Source: Polynucleobacter antarcticus
Lineage (GTDB): Bacteria; Pseudomonadota; Gammaproteobacteria; Burkholderiales; Burkholderiaceae
Reading direction: 5' to 3'
Length of the DNA stretch: 64,000 nt
Assembly (NCBI RefSeq): GCF_013307245.1
Contig: NZ_CP028941.1
Coordinates: 992,001-1,056,000 of the forward strand
The notes beneath the pieces are model-generated. The model saw nothing but the letters and a program-made list of their open reading frames with translations, ran no database searches and was not told where the DNA came from. Positions 62,929-64,000 of the stretch are shown piece after piece. Every line of letters starts with the position of its first letter. Positions within the stretch are counted from its first letter, which is position 1. Made by a program: the position numbers and the translations under genes.

Positions 62929-63356
62929 GGGTGTATCTGACCCAAATTATCTGAAACGGGCTATTTGCTCGAAATAAAGCCTGTAGTGGCGAATCAACTA
63001 AAAATGTCAGCGTCCAGCATCAGAAGTGAAACCCTAAATACCTGACAAAAAACAGACTTAATAGCCCTCTAAGCCATGCTGGGTATGACTTAAAACTTAA
63101 CGGCATAGTCGTTAAAGCTTTTGTTTTTCTCTTAGGGGGAATGCCGTTAACTTAAGGCTAAGTTAGATGCTCAGTTTTAACTGGTGGTGGTTGTATCGCT
63201 AAGGAATCGCTCAGCATCTCTTAGAGCATCTTTATGAAACCCCTAGCAACTCCATTAGCCCACCCCAGTGATCCCATTAACGATCTAATAGTTGCGCCAT
63301 AAAGATGCCTCTAAGTTTCCCTTAAGGAAACACCACCACCAAGTAACCCCTTTCAA
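62886..63356. other. Non-coding region with inverted and TTAACG-type repeats
   Basis: About 470 bp without a supported gene. The plus strand holds the right copy of the direct repeat, a TTAGGGGTGTAT resembling the integrase-upstream repeats, a 10-bp inverted repeat and several TTAACG motifs. It may contain a replication or excision control region. Confidence 0.45.
63097..63150. repeat. 10-bp perfect inverted repeat
   Basis: TTAACGGCAT at 63097-63106 and ATGCCGTTAA at 63141-63150 are exact inverted copies with a 34-bp gap that includes GTCGTTAAAG. They can form a stem or a pair of protein sites. Confidence 0.6.
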
Positions 63357-63611
63357 TCAATGATGAGACAACCTGATGAGCATCCCTTGAGCAAACACTG
63401 CCCCATCTCTAAGTAACTCTCTTAGTCCGTCCTCAGCTTTACTTAGAGTCTCCTCAGCATCTCCCTCGAGCATCATGGCGGTTTCGCCCAGCAGTACTGA
63501 ACTTTCCCAGCCTTGGCTATTAGAGTCATCCTCAAGTATGAACATCAGCACAACCTTAGGGTCTTGAGCAGCTCTCTGAGCTTTGATGATCGAATTGATT
63601 GTCTGTTTCAT
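63357..63611 (-). CDS. Small hypothetical protein (84 residues)
   Basis: ATG at 63611 gives MKQTINSIIKAQRAAQDP..., an acidic, alpha-helical product with no known motif. AGGAC lies about 10 bases upstream on its strand. The frame extends to 63671, but the internal ATG is better placed. An inverted pair of ATCGTT-type motifs (63625-63653) lies just upstream and may be an operator. Confidence 0.5.
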   Translation of the reverse strand: MKQTINSIIKAQRAAQDPKVVLMFILEDDSNSQGWESSVLLGETAMMLEGDAEETLSKAEDGLRELLRDGAVFAQGMLIRLSHH

Positions 63612-64000
63612 CTTGGTAGTCCTGATCGTTGAGTAAGCGTTTAGCTTAACGATTGACCACCAATAAACCAACTACAGAAAATCTATCTTATTGACGCTAA
63701 TCATGACTTCTAAATTTTTACAGCTTAGAAATGATTTCTGATCTGCAACTAAATGATCTAGTGAATGATTGGTCACCCGCTTCCCCCACGGGCTTTGTAG
63801 TCGGAATCTGTTAGCTGACTTAGGGTTGCCGATCAATACTTTGCGATTACCTGTGGTGTTAGAGAAGAGAAACCTGCCTCTCAAATCCCTCTAAATCAAT
63901 GAATTAGTGATATGTACGGTATTAGGAGAGATCTTCAAATAATTGCATACCTCTCTAGGGAAGAATTACCTACGACTATAGGGGTGGAAACACTCGATTG
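63612..64000. other. Window end of the element, no supported gene
   Basis: Apart from the candidate operator (63625-63653), no convincing gene is visible. A minus-strand frame of 70 codons (63672-63884) has a basic, low-complexity translation without features and is not called. No tRNA is present. Confidence 0.4.

Larger units (their letters stand above)
55471..64000. mobile_element. Integrated element at tRNA-Asp, left part
   Basis: The element starts at the tRNA-Asp fragment, with a tyrosine recombinase just inside, and runs to the window edge. Its genes use AGA/AGG arginine codons freely, unlike the backbone, which prefers CGT/CGC. Most genes are of unknown function or of mobile/defence type. 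No second copy of the tRNA fragment or intact tRNA-Asp is found up to 64000, so the right end lies outside. Confidence 0.75.

Noticed and set aside
63097..63350. CRISPR array or phage attachment repeat set
   Set aside because: Repeats are short (6-10 bp) and irregularly spaced, with no spacer pattern.
63672..63884. 70-codon minus-strand frame near the window end
   Set aside because: Basic, low-information translation without motif, signal or clear ribosome site; judged chance.

Overview
The window looks like a low-to-moderate GC betaproteobacterial chromosome. The most likely source is Polynucleobacter or a close Burkholderiaceae relative. This rests on gene order and protein character (truA; trpF-trpB-trpA-accD-folC-SPOR-cvpA-purF-metZ; ygfZ-mltG-tmk-holB-tatD), not on any database search. 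About 55 kb is chromosomal backbone and the last 8.5 kb is the left part of an integrated element.

Regions: (1) 1-12.9 kb is housekeeping: tRNA pseudouridylation, a bactofilin/M23 peptidase pair, the end of tryptophan synthesis, accD, folC, a SPOR protein, cvpA, purF, metZ, a methyltransferase and an exported protein. (2) 13-34 kb is a sulfur-energy island. It holds a 1-Cys peroxiredoxin behind a perfect FNR-type box, a split YeeE/YedE pair, a tiny NPC-repeat exported protein, a periplasmic rhodanese, a YgaP-like membrane protein and a cyanide-insensitive-type bd oxidase. It also holds molybdate-type modBC, an ArsR regulator and a full thiosulfate-oxidising set in the order soxC-D-Y-Z-A-X-B. 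A DsrE protein, a metallo-beta-lactamase, a small cytochrome c, a second YeeE/YedE set, a DUF442 protein and mnmH follow. The pieces fit together: uptake and periplasmic oxidation of thiosulfate/sulfite, Mo supply for the SoxCD sulfite dehydrogenase, and quinol oxidation at the membrane. (3) 34-55 kb is ordinary backbone: glutaryl-CoA dehydrogenase, ybiT, GNAT, gloA, ppiC, bolA, yciB, msrB, selO, ygfZ, mltG, tmk, holB, tatD, an ankyrin protein, a K+-channel-like protein, glyoxylate-pathway glxR and hyi, and an M48 protease.

(4) At 55471-55488 lie the last 18 bases of a tRNA-Asp gene (minus strand), still followed by its terminator but cut from the rest of the tRNA. A tyrosine recombinase preceded by 12-bp tandem repeats starts 160 bp further in. 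This is the attachment end of an integrative element that runs past the window end. Its cargo includes an Xre regulator, a lipoprotein, an exported protein, two overlapping small ORFs, a 928-residue Mrr-nuclease/SF2-helicase/helicase-associated-domain fusion, and a serine recombinase flanked by imperfect direct repeats. The fusion and its coupled small ORFs are the best candidate for an undescribed (defence-like) system.

Other points of note: cydB appears to need a -1 shift at a run of seven T's just after an ATGA overlap with cydA; a terminator hairpin lies inside the sox cluster before soxB; and modBC lacks a visible modA.
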